Counted from the stretch's first letter, positions 26,749-35,665 are shown. The stretch: 64,000 nt of DNA from Sphingopyxis jiangsuensis (GCF_016734905.1 NZ_JAERPO010000002.1:1237431-1301430), one strand, 5' to 3'. Notes: generated from the letters alone by a model not told the origin. Made by a program: numbers and translations.

Positions 26749-26772
26749 GTATCTGGAGTCGGGCGGCGACTC

Positions 26773-27624
26773 ATGCTGACGCGTTTCGCGCCCAGCCCGA
26801 CCGGTGAGCTGCATTTGGGCCACGCCTATAGCGCGCTGCTCGCGCATGATGCGGCGCGCCGTGCGGGCGGGATTTTCCGCCTCCGCATCGACGACATCGA
26901 CGGCGCGCGCTCGCGCGAGGAATATGTCGAGGCGGGGCTGCGCGACCTCGCCTGGCTCGGGATCGACTGGGACGGCGCGCCGCTGCGCCAATCGGCGCAG
27001 CTCGGCGATTATGCCGCGGCGCTCGACGATTTGCGCGCGCGCGGGCTCGTTTACCCCTGTTTCTGCACGCGCGCCGACATCGCCGCGAGCGTCGCGGCGC
27101 CGCACGGCCCCGCCGGGGCCGTCTATCCCGGCACCTGCCGGATGCTCGGCGCGCACGCGCGCGAATTGCGCCTCGCCGACGAGCCGCATTGCTGGCGGCT
27201 CGACATGGCGCATGCCGCAGCGGTCGCGGGCGACCTTGCTTGGGAAGAGGAGGGGCAGGGGATGCGCCGCGCCGATCCGTGCGCGCACGGCGATATCGTC
27301 CTCGCGCGCAAGGACGCGCCCGCAAGCTATCACCTCGCGAGCACGCTCGACGATGCCGCAATGGGCGTCACGCATGTCGTCCGCGGTGCCGACCTTGTCG
27401 CCTCGACCGACGTCCACCGGCTGCTCCAGGCGCTGTTCGGGCTTCCGACGCCTGTCTATCGTCACCATGGCTTGATCATCGGTCCCGACGGCAAAAGGCT
27501 CGCCAAGCGCGACGCGGCGGCATCGCTCGCATCGCTGCGCGACGGCGGCGCCGACGGCATCGCGCTCGCCGCCGATATTCTCGCCGCACGGCTTCCCACT
27601 GGATATTCGCTGCAAATGCCCTAG
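26773..27624 (+). CDS. gluQ: Glutamyl-Q tRNA(Asp) synthetase
   Basis: 283 residues. It is a truncated glutamyl-tRNA synthetase paralogue that lacks the anticodon domain and glutamylates queuosine at position 34 of tRNA(Asp). Seen are RFAPSPTGELHLGHAYSAL (HIGH motif HLGH), zinc-site cysteines in YPCFCTRADI and YPGTCR, GADLVASTDVHRLL, and KRLAKRD in the KMSKS position. Length matches the GluQRS family. A queuosine-precursor transporter-family gene occurs 9 kb away. The gene 9 bases downstream probably shares its transcript. Confidence 0.93.
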   Translation: MLTRFAPSPTGELHLGHAYSALLAHDAARRAGGIFRLRIDDIDGARSREEYVEAGLRDLAWLGIDWDGAPLRQSAQLGDYAAALDDLRARGLVYPCFCTRADIAASVAAPHGPAGAVYPGTCRMLGAHARELRLADEPHCWRLDMAHAAAVAGDLAWEEEGQGMRRADPCAHGDIVLARKDAPASYHLASTLDDAAMGVTHVVRGADLVASTDVHRLLQALFGLPTPVYRHHGLIIGPDGKRLAKRDAAASLASLRDGGADGIALAADILAARLPTGYSLQMP

Positions 27625-27633
27625 ATAGGGGGC

Positions 27634-27858
27634 ATGCAAATCCTGCTCGTCCTCGCGGTCGTTGTCGCGGCCGGCCTCGTCCTCTTCGCGCTCGCGCGCG
27701 GACTCTTCCATTTCGCACAGGGGCATCGCGCCGCGATGGACGGCACCGTCCACGAAAATCAGGTCGCGCAAAATCGCATGATGATGGCGCGCGTCAAATG
27801 GCAGGCGATCACGATCATCCTGCTCGTCATCATCGGCGTTACTGCCGCGAGCAGCTGA
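27634..27858 (+). CDS. HIG1-like twin transmembrane protein
   Basis: 74 residues: helix MQILLVLAVVVAAGLVLFAL, a short loop (ARGLFHFAQGH) with NRMMMARVKWQAITI, and a second helix ending VIIGVTAASS. The RMMMARVKWQA segment is typical of alphaproteobacterial HIG1-domain proteins, small inner-membrane proteins related to cytochrome oxidase-associated factors. It lies between gluQ and the cobalamin adenosyltransferase gene, 9 and 13 bases away, so likely operonic. Confidence 0.85.
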   Translation: MQILLVLAVVVAAGLVLFALARGLFHFAQGHRAAMDGTVHENQVAQNRMMMARVKWQAITIILLVIIGVTAASS

Positions 27859-27871
27859 GCCAAGCGACCGC

Positions 27872-28453
27872 GTGGTCAAGCTCAACAAGATATACACGCG
27901 CACCGGCGACGACGGGACGACCGGGCTCGCCGACGGGTCGCGCATCGCCAAATCGGCGGCGTTGATGGCGGCAATCGGCGACGTCGACGAAGCGAACAGC
28001 CTGATCGGCCTTGCCGCCGCCGCGCTGGCGTTCGACGGCGGGCATCACGCGATGCTGGTGCGTATCCAGAACGAGATGTTCGACCTCGGCGCCGACCTCG
28101 CGACGCCGCCCGATCCCGCGCTGGGCTTCGGGGCGCACGACATGGCGCTGCGGATCGTCGACAGCCAGATCGCGCGGCTCGAAGAGGAGATCGACGCGAT
28201 GAACGGCGCGCTCGAACCGCTCAAAAGCTTTATCCTGCCAGGCGGAAGCGAGGCTGCGGCGCGGCTGCATGTCGCGCGCGCGGCCGCCCGGCGTGCCGAA
28301 CGCGCCGCGGTCGCCGCTGCCGAAAGTCGCACGCTCAACCCGGCTGCGCTCACCTATCTCAACCGCCTGTCCGACCATCTTTTCGTGATGGCGCGGCACG
28401 TCAACGCCGCAGGAAGCGGCGACATTTTGTGGAAGCCCGGCGCGACGCGCTAA
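27872..28453 (+). CDS. ATP:cob(I)alamin adenosyltransferase, PduO type
   Basis: 193 residues starting at GTG. The PduO signature is present: KIYTRTGDDGTTGLADG at the N-terminus, GDVDEANSLIGLA, and RRAERAAVAA with the ATP-contact Arg pair, followed by YLNRLSDHLFVMAR. It makes adenosylcobalamin, the cofactor of methylmalonyl-CoA mutase. That fits the propionyl-CoA produced by the valine locus. Starts 13 bases after the HIG1-like gene. Confidence 0.94.
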   Translation: MVKLNKIYTRTGDDGTTGLADGSRIAKSAALMAAIGDVDEANSLIGLAAAALAFDGGHHAMLVRIQNEMFDLGADLATPPDPALGFGAHDMALRIVDSQIARLEEEIDAMNGALEPLKSFILPGGSEAAARLHVARAAARRAERAAVAAAESRTLNPAALTYLNRLSDHLFVMARHVNAAGSGDILWKPGATR

Positions 28454-28455
28454 AT

Positions 28456-28470
28456 GTTCTTTGTTTGTTC
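28456..28470. promoter_or_regulatory. LexA (SOS) box match upstream of egtB
   Basis: GTTC-TTTGTTT-GTTC is an exact fit to the alphaproteobacterial LexA consensus GTTC-N7-GTTC. It overlaps the predicted -35 box (TTGTTC, 28465-28470) of the egtB-egtD promoter and starts 2 bases after the preceding stop codon. Binding is inferred from sequence alone. Confidence 0.55.
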
Positions 28471-28493
28471 TAGACATCGGAATGCCGTGTAAC
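28465..28493 (+). promoter_or_regulatory. Predicted promoter of egtB-egtD
   Basis: TTGTTC (28465-28470), 17-base spacer, TGTAAC (28488-28493), about 54 bases upstream of the egtB ATG. Reasonable match to housekeeping-sigma promoters; the -35 lies inside the LexA-box match. Confidence 0.4.
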
Positions 28494-28546
28494 CATAGTC
28501 GGGCCGCGTAACGAAACCGAATCGCTCCTCGGGGGATTATTCGACC

Positions 28547-29815
28547 ATGGCCAGCAAGACCGATGCAAAGTCCCGAACAGCGCTCGAAGACGGGGCGTTG
28601 GCGCGGCGGCTTGCCACGACGCGGCGGCTGTCGCTCGATCTTGTGGCGCCCTTGTCCGACGCCGATGCGAGCGCGCAGTCGATGGACGACGCCTCGCCCG
28701 CCAAATGGCACCTCGCGCACACGACATGGTTTTTCGAAACCTTTGTCCTTCGCGATCATGTCGCGGGCTATCGCCTCTTCGACGAGCGCTTTCCCTATCT
28801 CTTCAACAGCTATTATGAGGCCGAGGGGCCGCGCCACGCGCGCCCGCACCGCGGGCTTTTGACGCGCCCGTCGCTCGACGCGGTGCGCGAATGGCGCGCG
28901 CATGTCGATGCGGCGCTGGGCCGCGCGCTTCCGGGCCTGTCACCCGCGGCGCTCGCGCTCGTCGAGCTCGGTATCCACCACGAACAGCAGCATCAGGAAT
29001 TGCTGCTCACCGACATCAAGCATCTCTTCGCGCAAAATCCGCTCGGTCCGGCGGTGTGGGAAACGCCGATCGCGTGTGAAGTTGCGCAGTTTTCCGCCAT
29101 GGAATGGATCGAGGGCGCGGCAGGCGTCATCTCCCTCGGCCATGGCGGCGACGGCTTTGCCTTCGACTGCGAAGGCCCGCGCCACGAGGTGCTTCTGACG
29201 CCGCACGCGCTCGCGAGCCGCCCCGTGACCAACGGCGAGTGGCAGCAGTTCATCGACGACGGCGGCTATGAAACGCCGTCGCTCTGGCTCAGCGACGGCT
29301 GGGCGTGGGTGCAGTCCGAAGCGGTCGATGCCCCCGCCTATTGGCGCGACGGCCAATATTTCACGCTGTCGGGCTGGCGCGACATCGATCCCGCGGCGCC
29401 GGCGACGCATATCAGCTTTTTCGAGGCCGATGCCTTCGCAAGCTGGGCGGGCGCGCGGCTGCCGACCGAATTTGAATGGGAAGCCGCGGCGGCGGCACTC
29501 GACCCGCTGGGCGGTGACCAACTCGACGATGCCGCGCCAGTGCAGCCGGCTGCTGCTGTCGGCGACACCGGGCTGCAACAAATGTTCGGCAGCGTGTGGG
29601 AATGGACGGGCAGCGCCTATCGCCCCTTTCCGGGCTTTCGCGCCGCGCCGGGCGCGGTCGGCGAATATAATGGCAAGTTCATGAGCGGCCAGTTCGTGCT
29701 CCGCGGCGGCAGCTGCGCGACACCGCGCGGCCATATGCGCGCGACCTATCGCAACTTCTTCTACCCTCACCAGCGCTGGCAGTTCACCGGCCTGCGGCTC
29801 GCAAAGGATCTGTGA
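28547..29815 (+). CDS. egtB: Ergothioneine biosynthesis iron-dependent sulfoxide synthase EgtB
   Basis: 422 residues. The N-terminal DinB-like helical domain contains the iron ligands (WHLAHTTWFFE; HHEQQHQELLLTDIKH). The C-terminal formylglycine-generating/FGE-sulfatase domain follows (NGEWQQFIDDGGY, LPTEFEWEAAA, MFGSVWEWTGSAY, VLRGGSCATPRGHMRATYRNFFYP). EgtB joins hercynine with cysteine or gamma-glutamylcysteine. It is followed 1 base later by egtD. No egtC amidohydrolase or egtE lyase is next to it. Product in the cell is ergothioneine, a thiol antioxidant. Confidence 0.95.
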   Translation: MASKTDAKSRTALEDGALARRLATTRRLSLDLVAPLSDADASAQSMDDASPAKWHLAHTTWFFETFVLRDHVAGYRLFDERFPYLFNSYYEAEGPRHARPHRGLLTRPSLDAVREWRAHVDAALGRALPGLSPAALALVELGIHHEQQHQELLLTDIKHLFAQNPLGPAVWETPIACEVAQFSAMEWIEGAAGVISLGHGGDGFAFDCEGPRHEVLLTPHALASRPVTNGEWQQFIDDGGYETPSLWLSDGWAWVQSEAVDAPAYWRDGQYFTLSGWRDIDPAAPATHISFFEADAFASWAGARLPTEFEWEAAAAALDPLGGDQLDDAAPVQPAAAVGDTGLQQMFGSVWEWTGSAYRPFPGFRAAPGAVGEYNGKFMSGQFVLRGGSCATPRGHMRATYRNFFYPHQRWQFTGLRLAKDL

Positions 29816-29816
29816 C

Positions 29817-30803
29817 ATGGGCGTCGTGCGCAATCTCCGCCAGGTATCGGCCGACGATGCAGGGGTCGACGTCGCCTTTCGCGCCGACGTGCATGCGGGC
29901 CTGTCGCAACGGCCAAAGGCGATCCCCGCGCGCTGGTTCTACGACACCACCGGCTCGGCGCTGTTCGAGGATATCACCGCGCTTCCCGAATATTATCCGA
30001 CGCGCAGCGAGGCCGAATTGCTGCGCCGCCACGCGGCCGAACTTGCCGAGGCGATCGGTGCGGGGCGCGCCGTCGTCGAACTCGGCTCGGGCAGCTCGAC
30101 CAAGACGCCGCTGCTGCTCGAAGCCATTGCGCCCTCGGCCTATGTTCCCGTCGACATTTCGGGCGATTTCCTGCGCGACAGCGCGGCCGGGCTTGCGTCC
30201 CGCTTCCCCGGTCTCCCCGTCTATGCGGTCGAGGCCGATTTCACCCAGCGCGTCGAACTGCCGCGCGAGATTTGTCCGCTGCCCAAGCTCGGCTTCTTTC
30301 CCGGCAGCACGATCGGCAATATGGTCGCGCGCACCGCGGTCGACCTGCTGCGCAACTGGCGCGCTACGCTCGGCGACGGCGCGCTGATGCTGATCGGGGT
30401 CGACCGCATCAAGGATGTCGCATTGCTCGAACGCGCCTACGACGACCCGGCCGGTGTCACCGCGGCGTTCAACCTCAATCTGCTCGAACGCATCAACCGC
30501 GAGCTGGGCGGCGACATCCCGGTCGAGAATTTCTCGCACCGCGCGGTTTGGAATGACGTCCATGCGCGGATCGAAATGCACCTTGTCGCCGATTGCGACG
30601 TCGAATTCGGCGTCGACGGGCGCCGCTATGCGATGGTGAAGGACGAAACGATTCACAGTGAGAACAGCCACAAATACGGTCCGCGCGACGCCAGCCTGCT
30701 GCTCCGCGCGGGCGGCTGGACGCCGCTTGCGAGCTGGGACGATGTCGATCCCGCCTTCGCGCTGATCCTTGCCGAGGCGACCGAGTTCCGTTCGGCCCCT
30801 TGA
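29817..30803 (+). CDS. egtD: L-histidine N-alpha-methyltransferase EgtD
   Basis: 328 residues of the EgtD/DUF2260 type. The characteristic N-terminus AIPARWFYDTTGSALFEDIT ALPEYYPTR is present, then the SAM site ELGSGSSTKT, and FPGSTIGNM with the histidine-binding segment. The C-terminus has KYG and an Arg-rich stretch. It trimethylates histidine to hercynine, the substrate of EgtB. The single-base gap from egtB indicates co-translation. Confidence 0.95.
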   Translation: MGVVRNLRQVSADDAGVDVAFRADVHAGLSQRPKAIPARWFYDTTGSALFEDITALPEYYPTRSEAELLRRHAAELAEAIGAGRAVVELGSGSSTKTPLLLEAIAPSAYVPVDISGDFLRDSAAGLASRFPGLPVYAVEADFTQRVELPREICPLPKLGFFPGSTIGNMVARTAVDLLRNWRATLGDGALMLIGVDRIKDVALLERAYDDPAGVTAAFNLNLLERINRELGGDIPVENFSHRAVWNDVHARIEMHLVADCDVEFGVDGRRYAMVKDETIHSENSHKYGPRDASLLLRAGGWTPLASWDDVDPAFALILAEATEFRSAP

Positions 30804-30896
30804 CGAGGGCGAGCGATCACCTAGGGCAGCCTTTCGTTTCGTCATCGCGGCCTGCGCCGGGATGACGTGGATGGGCATATATTTCCGGAGGGCAAA

Positions 30897-31763
30897 ATGA
30901 TCGTCGGCGTCATCGGTGCGGGGCAAATGGGCGCGGGGATTGCGCAGGTATCGGCGGGCGCCGGACATGATGTGCTGCTCTCCGACATCGACCTTGCGCG
31001 CGCCGAAGCGGGCAAGGCGGGGATCGCCAAGGCGCTGGACCGCCTCGTCGCAAAGGAAAAAATGACCGGGGCGGCCGCCGAGGCGCTGCTCGCGCGCATC
31101 ACGCCGGTGGCCGACCATGCCGCCTTTGCCCCTGCCGACCTCGTCATCGAGGCGGCGACCGAGCGCGAGGAAGTCAAGCGCGCGATCTTTGCGAGTGTCG
31201 GGCAGCATCTGTCGGACAGCGCGATCCTCGCCTCGAACACCAGCTCGATTCCCATCACCCGCCTCGCGCAGGCAGCGCCCGATGCGGCGCGCTTCATCGG
31301 GGTGCATTTCTTCAACCCCGTCCCGGTGATGGGGCTCATCGAGCTGATCCGCGGCCTCGCGACGAGCGACGAAACGCTCGCCGCGGTCGAGGCGTTCGGG
31401 CGGGGGCTCGGCAAGGAGATCGTCCATGCGAACGACGCGCCGGGCTTCATCGTCAACCGCGTGCTGATGCCGATGATCAACGAAGCGGTATTCGCGCTGG
31501 GTGAAGGCGTCGCAACGATGCAGGATATCGACACCGGCTGCCGCCTCGGCCTCAATCACCCGATGGGGCCGCTGACGCTTGCCGATTTCATCGGGCTCGA
31601 CACCTGCCTCGAAATCATCCGGGTGCTGCACAGCGGCACCGGCGACCCCAAATTCCGCCCCGCGCCGCTGCTCGTCCAATATGTCGAGGCGGGCTGGGTC
31701 GGCCGAAAGGCCGGGCGCGGCTTTTACGACTGGACCGGCGAGGCGCCCGTTCCGACGCGGTAA
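30897..31763 (+). CDS. 3-hydroxybutyryl-CoA dehydrogenase
   Basis: 288 residues. NAD-binding GVIGAGQMGAGIAQ at the very N-terminus, ASNTSSIPIT, GVHFFNPVPVMGLIELI (catalytic His), and the C-terminal NRVLMPMINEA helical domain. It interconverts acetoacetyl-CoA and 3-hydroxybutyryl-CoA, or the final rounds of beta-oxidation. GGAGGG precedes the ATG. A short CGTCATCG...GATGACG palindrome (30840-30867) lies in the gap before it. Confidence 0.93.
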   Translation: MIVGVIGAGQMGAGIAQVSAGAGHDVLLSDIDLARAEAGKAGIAKALDRLVAKEKMTGAAAEALLARITPVADHAAFAPADLVIEAATEREEVKRAIFASVGQHLSDSAILASNTSSIPITRLAQAAPDAARFIGVHFFNPVPVMGLIELIRGLATSDETLAAVEAFGRGLGKEIVHANDAPGFIVNRVLMPMINEAVFALGEGVATMQDIDTGCRLGLNHPMGPLTLADFIGLDTCLEIIRVLHSGTGDPKFRPAPLLVQYVEAGWVGRKAGRGFYDWTGEAPVPTR

Positions 31764-31827
31764 CGCGCCACCCTTGTATCGCGGACTGTGAGGCGTAAGA
31801 TCATATCTCCAGCCACGGAGACCGGCC

Positions 31828-32316
31828 ATGCGCATCTTGATTGCCTTCAGCGGTTGCATCGCAGCGATTGCGCTGGCCCTTCCGGCCGCCGCGCAACAGG
31901 GCGCACCCGAAGACCCGGTTATCAAGGACACCGCCAATTCGGTGACCGAGCCCTTCGACGGCAAGGAGGTGCCGCCCAAGCTGCTCGCCATTCAGGACGA
32001 TCCCTATTCGCTCGACGGGCTGGCGCGTTGTTCGGCGATCATTCGCGAGATCGAGGAACTCGACGCCGTCCTCGGTCCTGACGTCAACGCCCAGGTCGAA
32101 AAAAGCCGCGCGAAAAAGCGCGAGCAAACGGCGGGCCGTGTCGCGGGCACGGTGGCGGGTTCGTTCATTCCCTTCGGCGGCCTGATTGGCGAGATCACCG
32201 GTGCCAATGCCGAGCGCAAGCGCTATGCCGTCGCAGTCTATGCCGGGACGGTTCGGCGCGGTTTCCTGAAAGGGGTGGGGCTCGAACGCCGGTGCAAGGC
32301 GCCCGCTCGCCCCTAG
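31828..32316 (+). CDS. Secreted hypothetical protein with glycine-zipper-like segment
   Basis: 162 residues. Signal peptide MRILIAFSGCIAAIALALPAAAQ with an AAA-Q cleavage site. A mostly charged central region follows, with a helical stretch (CSAIIREIEELDAVL). A hydrophobic Gly-rich segment (AGRVAGTVAGSFIPFGGLIGEITGA) resembles glycine zippers of outer-membrane lipoproteins. Two Cys could pair (C51-region and the C-terminal RRCKAP). No family recognised. Convergent with the nucleoside transporter gene. Confidence 0.8.
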   Translation: MRILIAFSGCIAAIALALPAAAQQGAPEDPVIKDTANSVTEPFDGKEVPPKLLAIQDDPYSLDGLARCSAIIREIEELDAVLGPDVNAQVEKSRAKKREQTAGRVAGTVAGSFIPFGGLIGEITGANAERKRYAVAVYAGTVRRGFLKGVGLERRCKAPARP

Positions 32317-32339
32317 TGTCCTGACCCTGGGGCCCGACC

Positions 32340-33581
32340 CTAGACAAGCCCCAGCATCAATCCCGCGAGCGCAGCCGACATCAGGTTCGACATGCTGCCC
32401 GCCAGCAGCGCCTTCAGCCCCAGCTTCGCGATCATCGGCCGCTGGTTCGGTGCGAGGCCCCCGGTCACGGCCATCTGGATCGCGATCGAGCTGAAGTTGG
32501 CGAAGCCGCACAGCGCGAAGGTCGCGATAGCAATTCCCGCGGGCGAAAGTCCCTGCTGGACCTGCCCCAGGTCGATGAAGGCGACAAATTCGTTGAGCAC
32601 CACCTTGGTCCCGAAAAGCCCGCCGACAATTGCGCTTTCTTCCCACGGCACGCCCATCAGCCACATGACGGGGCGGAAGATCGCGCCGATCACGGCCTGG
32701 AACGACAGGTCTGGATAGCCGAACCAACTGCCGACCCCCGCGAGCAAACCGTTGGCGAGCGCGACGAGCGCGACGAAGGCGAGCACCATCGCGCCGACCG
32801 CCACCGCCAGCTTGACGCCGGTCTGCGCGCCTTGCGCCGCGGCCATGATGATGTTCGCGGGCTTTTCCTCGTCATGGCTTGCCTCGGGCATGATCACGGG
32901 TTCGACGCCGAGGTCCTTGGGATCGTCGGGCATCATGATCTTGGCCATCAGGATGCCGCCCGGCGCCGACATGAAACTCGCGGCGAGCAGATAGGGCAGC
33001 AGGTGCGCGCCGATCATGCTGGCATAGGCGCCCAGGATCGTCCCCGCGACCCCCGCCATGCCGACGCTCATGATCGTGAAAAGCTGCGAGGGCGTGAGGC
33101 CGGCGAGATAGGGGCGGATGACGAGCGGGCTTTCGGACTGGCCGACAAAGATATTCGCCGCCGCGCCCAGGCTTTCGACCTTGGTGATCCCCGTAATCTT
33201 CTGGATCGCGCCGCCGACCCATTTGATCACCAGCTGCATGATGCCGAGATAATAGAGGATAGAGATGAGCGAGGCGAAGAAGATGATCACGGGGAGCGCC
33301 GCGATCGCAAAGCTGTTCGCGCCCATTTCGGGCGAAGCGAGCGGCCCGAAGATGAAATCGGTGCCCGCCTTGGCATAGCCGAGCAGGTTGGTTACGCCGT
33401 TCGACATCGCCTGGATGACATTGCGCCCCCATGGCGTTCCGAGGACAAGCAGCGCGAATCCGGCTTGTAACAGAAAGGCGGGAACGACGACGCGCAGGCG
33501 GATCCAGCGCCGGTTCGACGAAAAAGCCACGGCGATCGCGAGCAATGCGACGATGCCGAGCAAACCGATCAGGCGTTCCAT
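32340..33581 (-). CDS. Concentrative nucleoside transporter (CNT family)
   Basis: 413 residues with many transmembrane helices. CNT marks: AGTDFIFGP, SLISILYYLGIMQLVIKWVGG, ESPLVIRPYLAGLTPSQLF, FGTKVVLNEFVAFIDL and CGFANFSSIAIQMAVTGGLAPNQRP. It imports nucleosides with a cation. ATG 33581 chosen; a TTG start 7 codons upstream is possible but less likely. The large hydrophilic loop between helices (PDDPKDLGVEPVIMPEASHDEEKP) faces the cytoplasm or periplasm. Divergent from the S9 peptidase gene. Confidence 0.94.
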   Translation of the reverse strand: MERLIGLLGIVALLAIAVAFSSNRRWIRLRVVVPAFLLQAGFALLVLGTPWGRNVIQAMSNGVTNLLGYAKAGTDFIFGPLASPEMGANSFAIAALPVIIFFASLISILYYLGIMQLVIKWVGGAIQKITGITKVESLGAAANIFVGQSESPLVIRPYLAGLTPSQLFTIMSVGMAGVAGTILGAYASMIGAHLLPYLLAASFMSAPGGILMAKIMMPDDPKDLGVEPVIMPEASHDEEKPANIIMAAAQGAQTGVKLAVAVGAMVLAFVALVALANGLLAGVGSWFGYPDLSFQAVIGAIFRPVMWLMGVPWEESAIVGGLFGTKVVLNEFVAFIDLGQVQQGLSPAGIAIATFALCGFANFSSIAIQMAVTGGLAPNQRPMIAKLGLKALLAGSMSNLMSAALAGLMLGLV

Positions 33582-33694
33582 ATTTTCGTGCGTCCCCCGC
33601 AAAGATAATGCGCCTGTCTAAACGTGTTTGGCGACGGAGCAAGAGGGCTAGGCAAGACAAGTATTCTATGGAAAGTCGGCGCTTTGGGGGTGCC

Positions 33695-35665
33695 ATGCTG
33701 CGTTTGTTGATTGCGCTGTCGTTATTGGCTGGTCCGGCCTTGGCGTTGGCTCATGATGCCGAAAATGATTCCACTGCGACCGCGACACCGGCGGCGCGGT
33801 CCGATGCCGGTCCATTACCGGTCGCTGCGTTCGCGCGACTGCCCTTTGTCGAAAAGGCTACGCTTTCGCCGGACGGCACGCATTTGGCGGGGTTGTTCGC
33901 TGTCGGGGGCGAGCAGCGCATCGTCATCGTTCCGCTCTCCGACGACATCAGCAAGAATGTGACGGTCCAGGTCCCCGACCAGACCGAGATCGGCTGGCTG
34001 CAATGGGTCGGCAACGACGACATCATCCTGTCGACCTATGCGTTGCGTCCCGTCGAGGGGGAGAATTGGTATATTTCGCGGCTCGTCGGCCTTGGCCGCA
34101 AGACCGGGAAACTGACGAAGCTCCTTTGGGAGCTGAACGGACAGAATGGCGCCGACGTGCTTTGGGTGCCGTCGGACGGCAGCACGGAGATTCTGGCTGC
34201 CGGCCAGAACTCGGTTTATAGCAATACACCCGATTTCTGGCCGACCGTCTATCGCGTCGACGTCGCGACGGGCAAGAAGCGCGTCGTCGAGCGCGGGCGC
34301 TCGAGCGTGGTCGACTGGGGCGCGGACAATTTCGGCAATGTCCGTTACGGGATCAATTATCACGACGATTCGACCAAGACGGCGCTGCTTTACCGCGCGG
34401 GCGGCGAAGGCGGGTTCAAGGCGATCGAGCGCGCCCGGCTTCGCGATGACGAGGGGTTGACGATCCCTTATTTCTTTGGCCCGCGCAGCGATCGCGGCCA
34501 TGTCATCAGAGAGGCGGAAAATGGCCGCGCGGCGCTGATCGAGGTCGATCTGGCGACGGGTGCCGATATCCGGACTGTCTATGCTGCGGCCGACGCCAAT
34601 GTCGAAGGCGTGGTCTTGTCGCCCGACAGGATGAGGCTGCTTGGCGTTCGTACCAGCGACCGCGACCGGCCGACGCACTGGATCGACGAGGAGATGGCGA
34701 GCCATCAGGTGTGGTTAGAGGCGGCTTCGCCCGCGTCGAAGGTGCGGATTATCAGCTACAGCTTCGACCTCAAGAAAATGCTCGTGCATTTCGGAACAGC
34801 CGACAATCCGGGGCTGCTGTTTCTGTACGACGCCGCGGCAAGACAATTGACGCCGCTTGCCGAAGTCAATGAAGCGATCGGGACCAAGCGCCTGTCGCGG
34901 TCGAAAATGATACGTTACCGGGCACGCGACGGGCTGGAAATCGAGGCGGTATTGACGCTTCCCCGCCGCCGCGAGGCAGCGGACCTGCCGTTCATCGTCA
35001 TGCCGCACGGTGGCCCGTGGGCCCATGACGAACTCGCTTATGATTATTGGGTGCAGTTCCTTGCCGAGCGTGGCTATGGCGTCCTGCAGCCCAATTTTCG
35101 TGGTTCGACCGGCTACGGTAAGGCTTTTGAGCTGGCGGGGCAGGGGCAGATGGGCTTTGCGATGCAGGACGACATCAGCGACGGGGTGCGCTGGGCCGTC
35201 AAGGAAGGGCTCGCGGACGCCAGGCGCGTGTGCATCGTCGGCGCATCCTATGGCGGCTATGCGGCGATGTGGGGAATCGCCAAGGATCCCGACCAGTATC
35301 GCTGCGCCATCTCGATCGCCGGGGTCGCCAATCTGCGGCGCGAGGTCAATGATTTCGGCGGACATATGCGCGAACGCCTCTATCGCAGCCAGTGGCAGAA
35401 GATGACGCCCGATTTTGCCGCGGTGTCGCCGATCAACGCCATCGACCGGATCAAGACGCCGCTTCTGCTCGTTCACGGCAAGAAAGACGTCACCGTCGAC
35501 CATATCCAGTCGGAAAAAATGTACGCTGCGATGCGCCGGCAAGGCAAAGCTGTCGAGTTCGTGTCCATCCCGCTCGCGGACCATTATTTTTCGCGCGAGG
35601 CCGACCGGTCGACGCTGCTTGCCGCGATCGAAAGCTTCCTGGCGCGGCACAACCCGCCCGATTGA
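33695..35665 (+). CDS. S9-family peptidase (prolyl oligopeptidase type)
   Basis: 656 residues. Signal peptide MLRLLIALSLLAGPALALA. A beta-propeller-like N-terminal region to about residue 380 is followed by an alpha/beta hydrolase domain. Nucleophile Ser lies in GASYGGYAAMW, Asp in VHGKKDVTVD, and His in ADHYF. Secreted peptidases of this group (dipeptidyl/acylaminoacyl type) are frequent in sphingomonads. An in-frame ATG at 33668 exists; 33695 is chosen because it gives a clean signal peptide after GGGGG. Confidence 0.9.
   Translation: MLRLLIALSLLAGPALALAHDAENDSTATATPAARSDAGPLPVAAFARLPFVEKATLSPDGTHLAGLFAVGGEQRIVIVPLSDDISKNVTVQVPDQTEIGWLQWVGNDDIILSTYALRPVEGENWYISRLVGLGRKTGKLTKLLWELNGQNGADVLWVPSDGSTEILAAGQNSVYSNTPDFWPTVYRVDVATGKKRVVERGRSSVVDWGADNFGNVRYGINYHDDSTKTALLYRAGGEGGFKAIERARLRDDEGLTIPYFFGPRSDRGHVIREAENGRAALIEVDLATGADIRTVYAAADANVEGVVLSPDRMRLLGVRTSDRDRPTHWIDEEMASHQVWLEAASPASKVRIISYSFDLKKMLVHFGTADNPGLLFLYDAAARQLTPLAEVNEAIGTKRLSRSKMIRYRARDGLEIEAVLTLPRRREAADLPFIVMPHGGPWAHDELAYDYWVQFLAERGYGVLQPNFRGSTGYGKAFELAGQGQMGFAMQDDISDGVRWAVKEGLADARRVCIVGASYGGYAAMWGIAKDPDQYRCAISIAGVANLRREVNDFGGHMRERLYRSQWQKMTPDFAAVSPINAIDRIKTPLLLVHGKKDVTVDHIQSEKMYAAMRRQGKAVEFVSIPLADHYFSREADRSTLLAAIESFLARHNPPD

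Noticed and set aside
29784..31991. Over 700-codon minus-strand frame across egtB, egtD and the 3-hydroxybutyryl-CoA dehydrogenase gene
   Set aside because: It spans three well-supported genes on the other strand and reads as Arg/Asp/His-rich noise.
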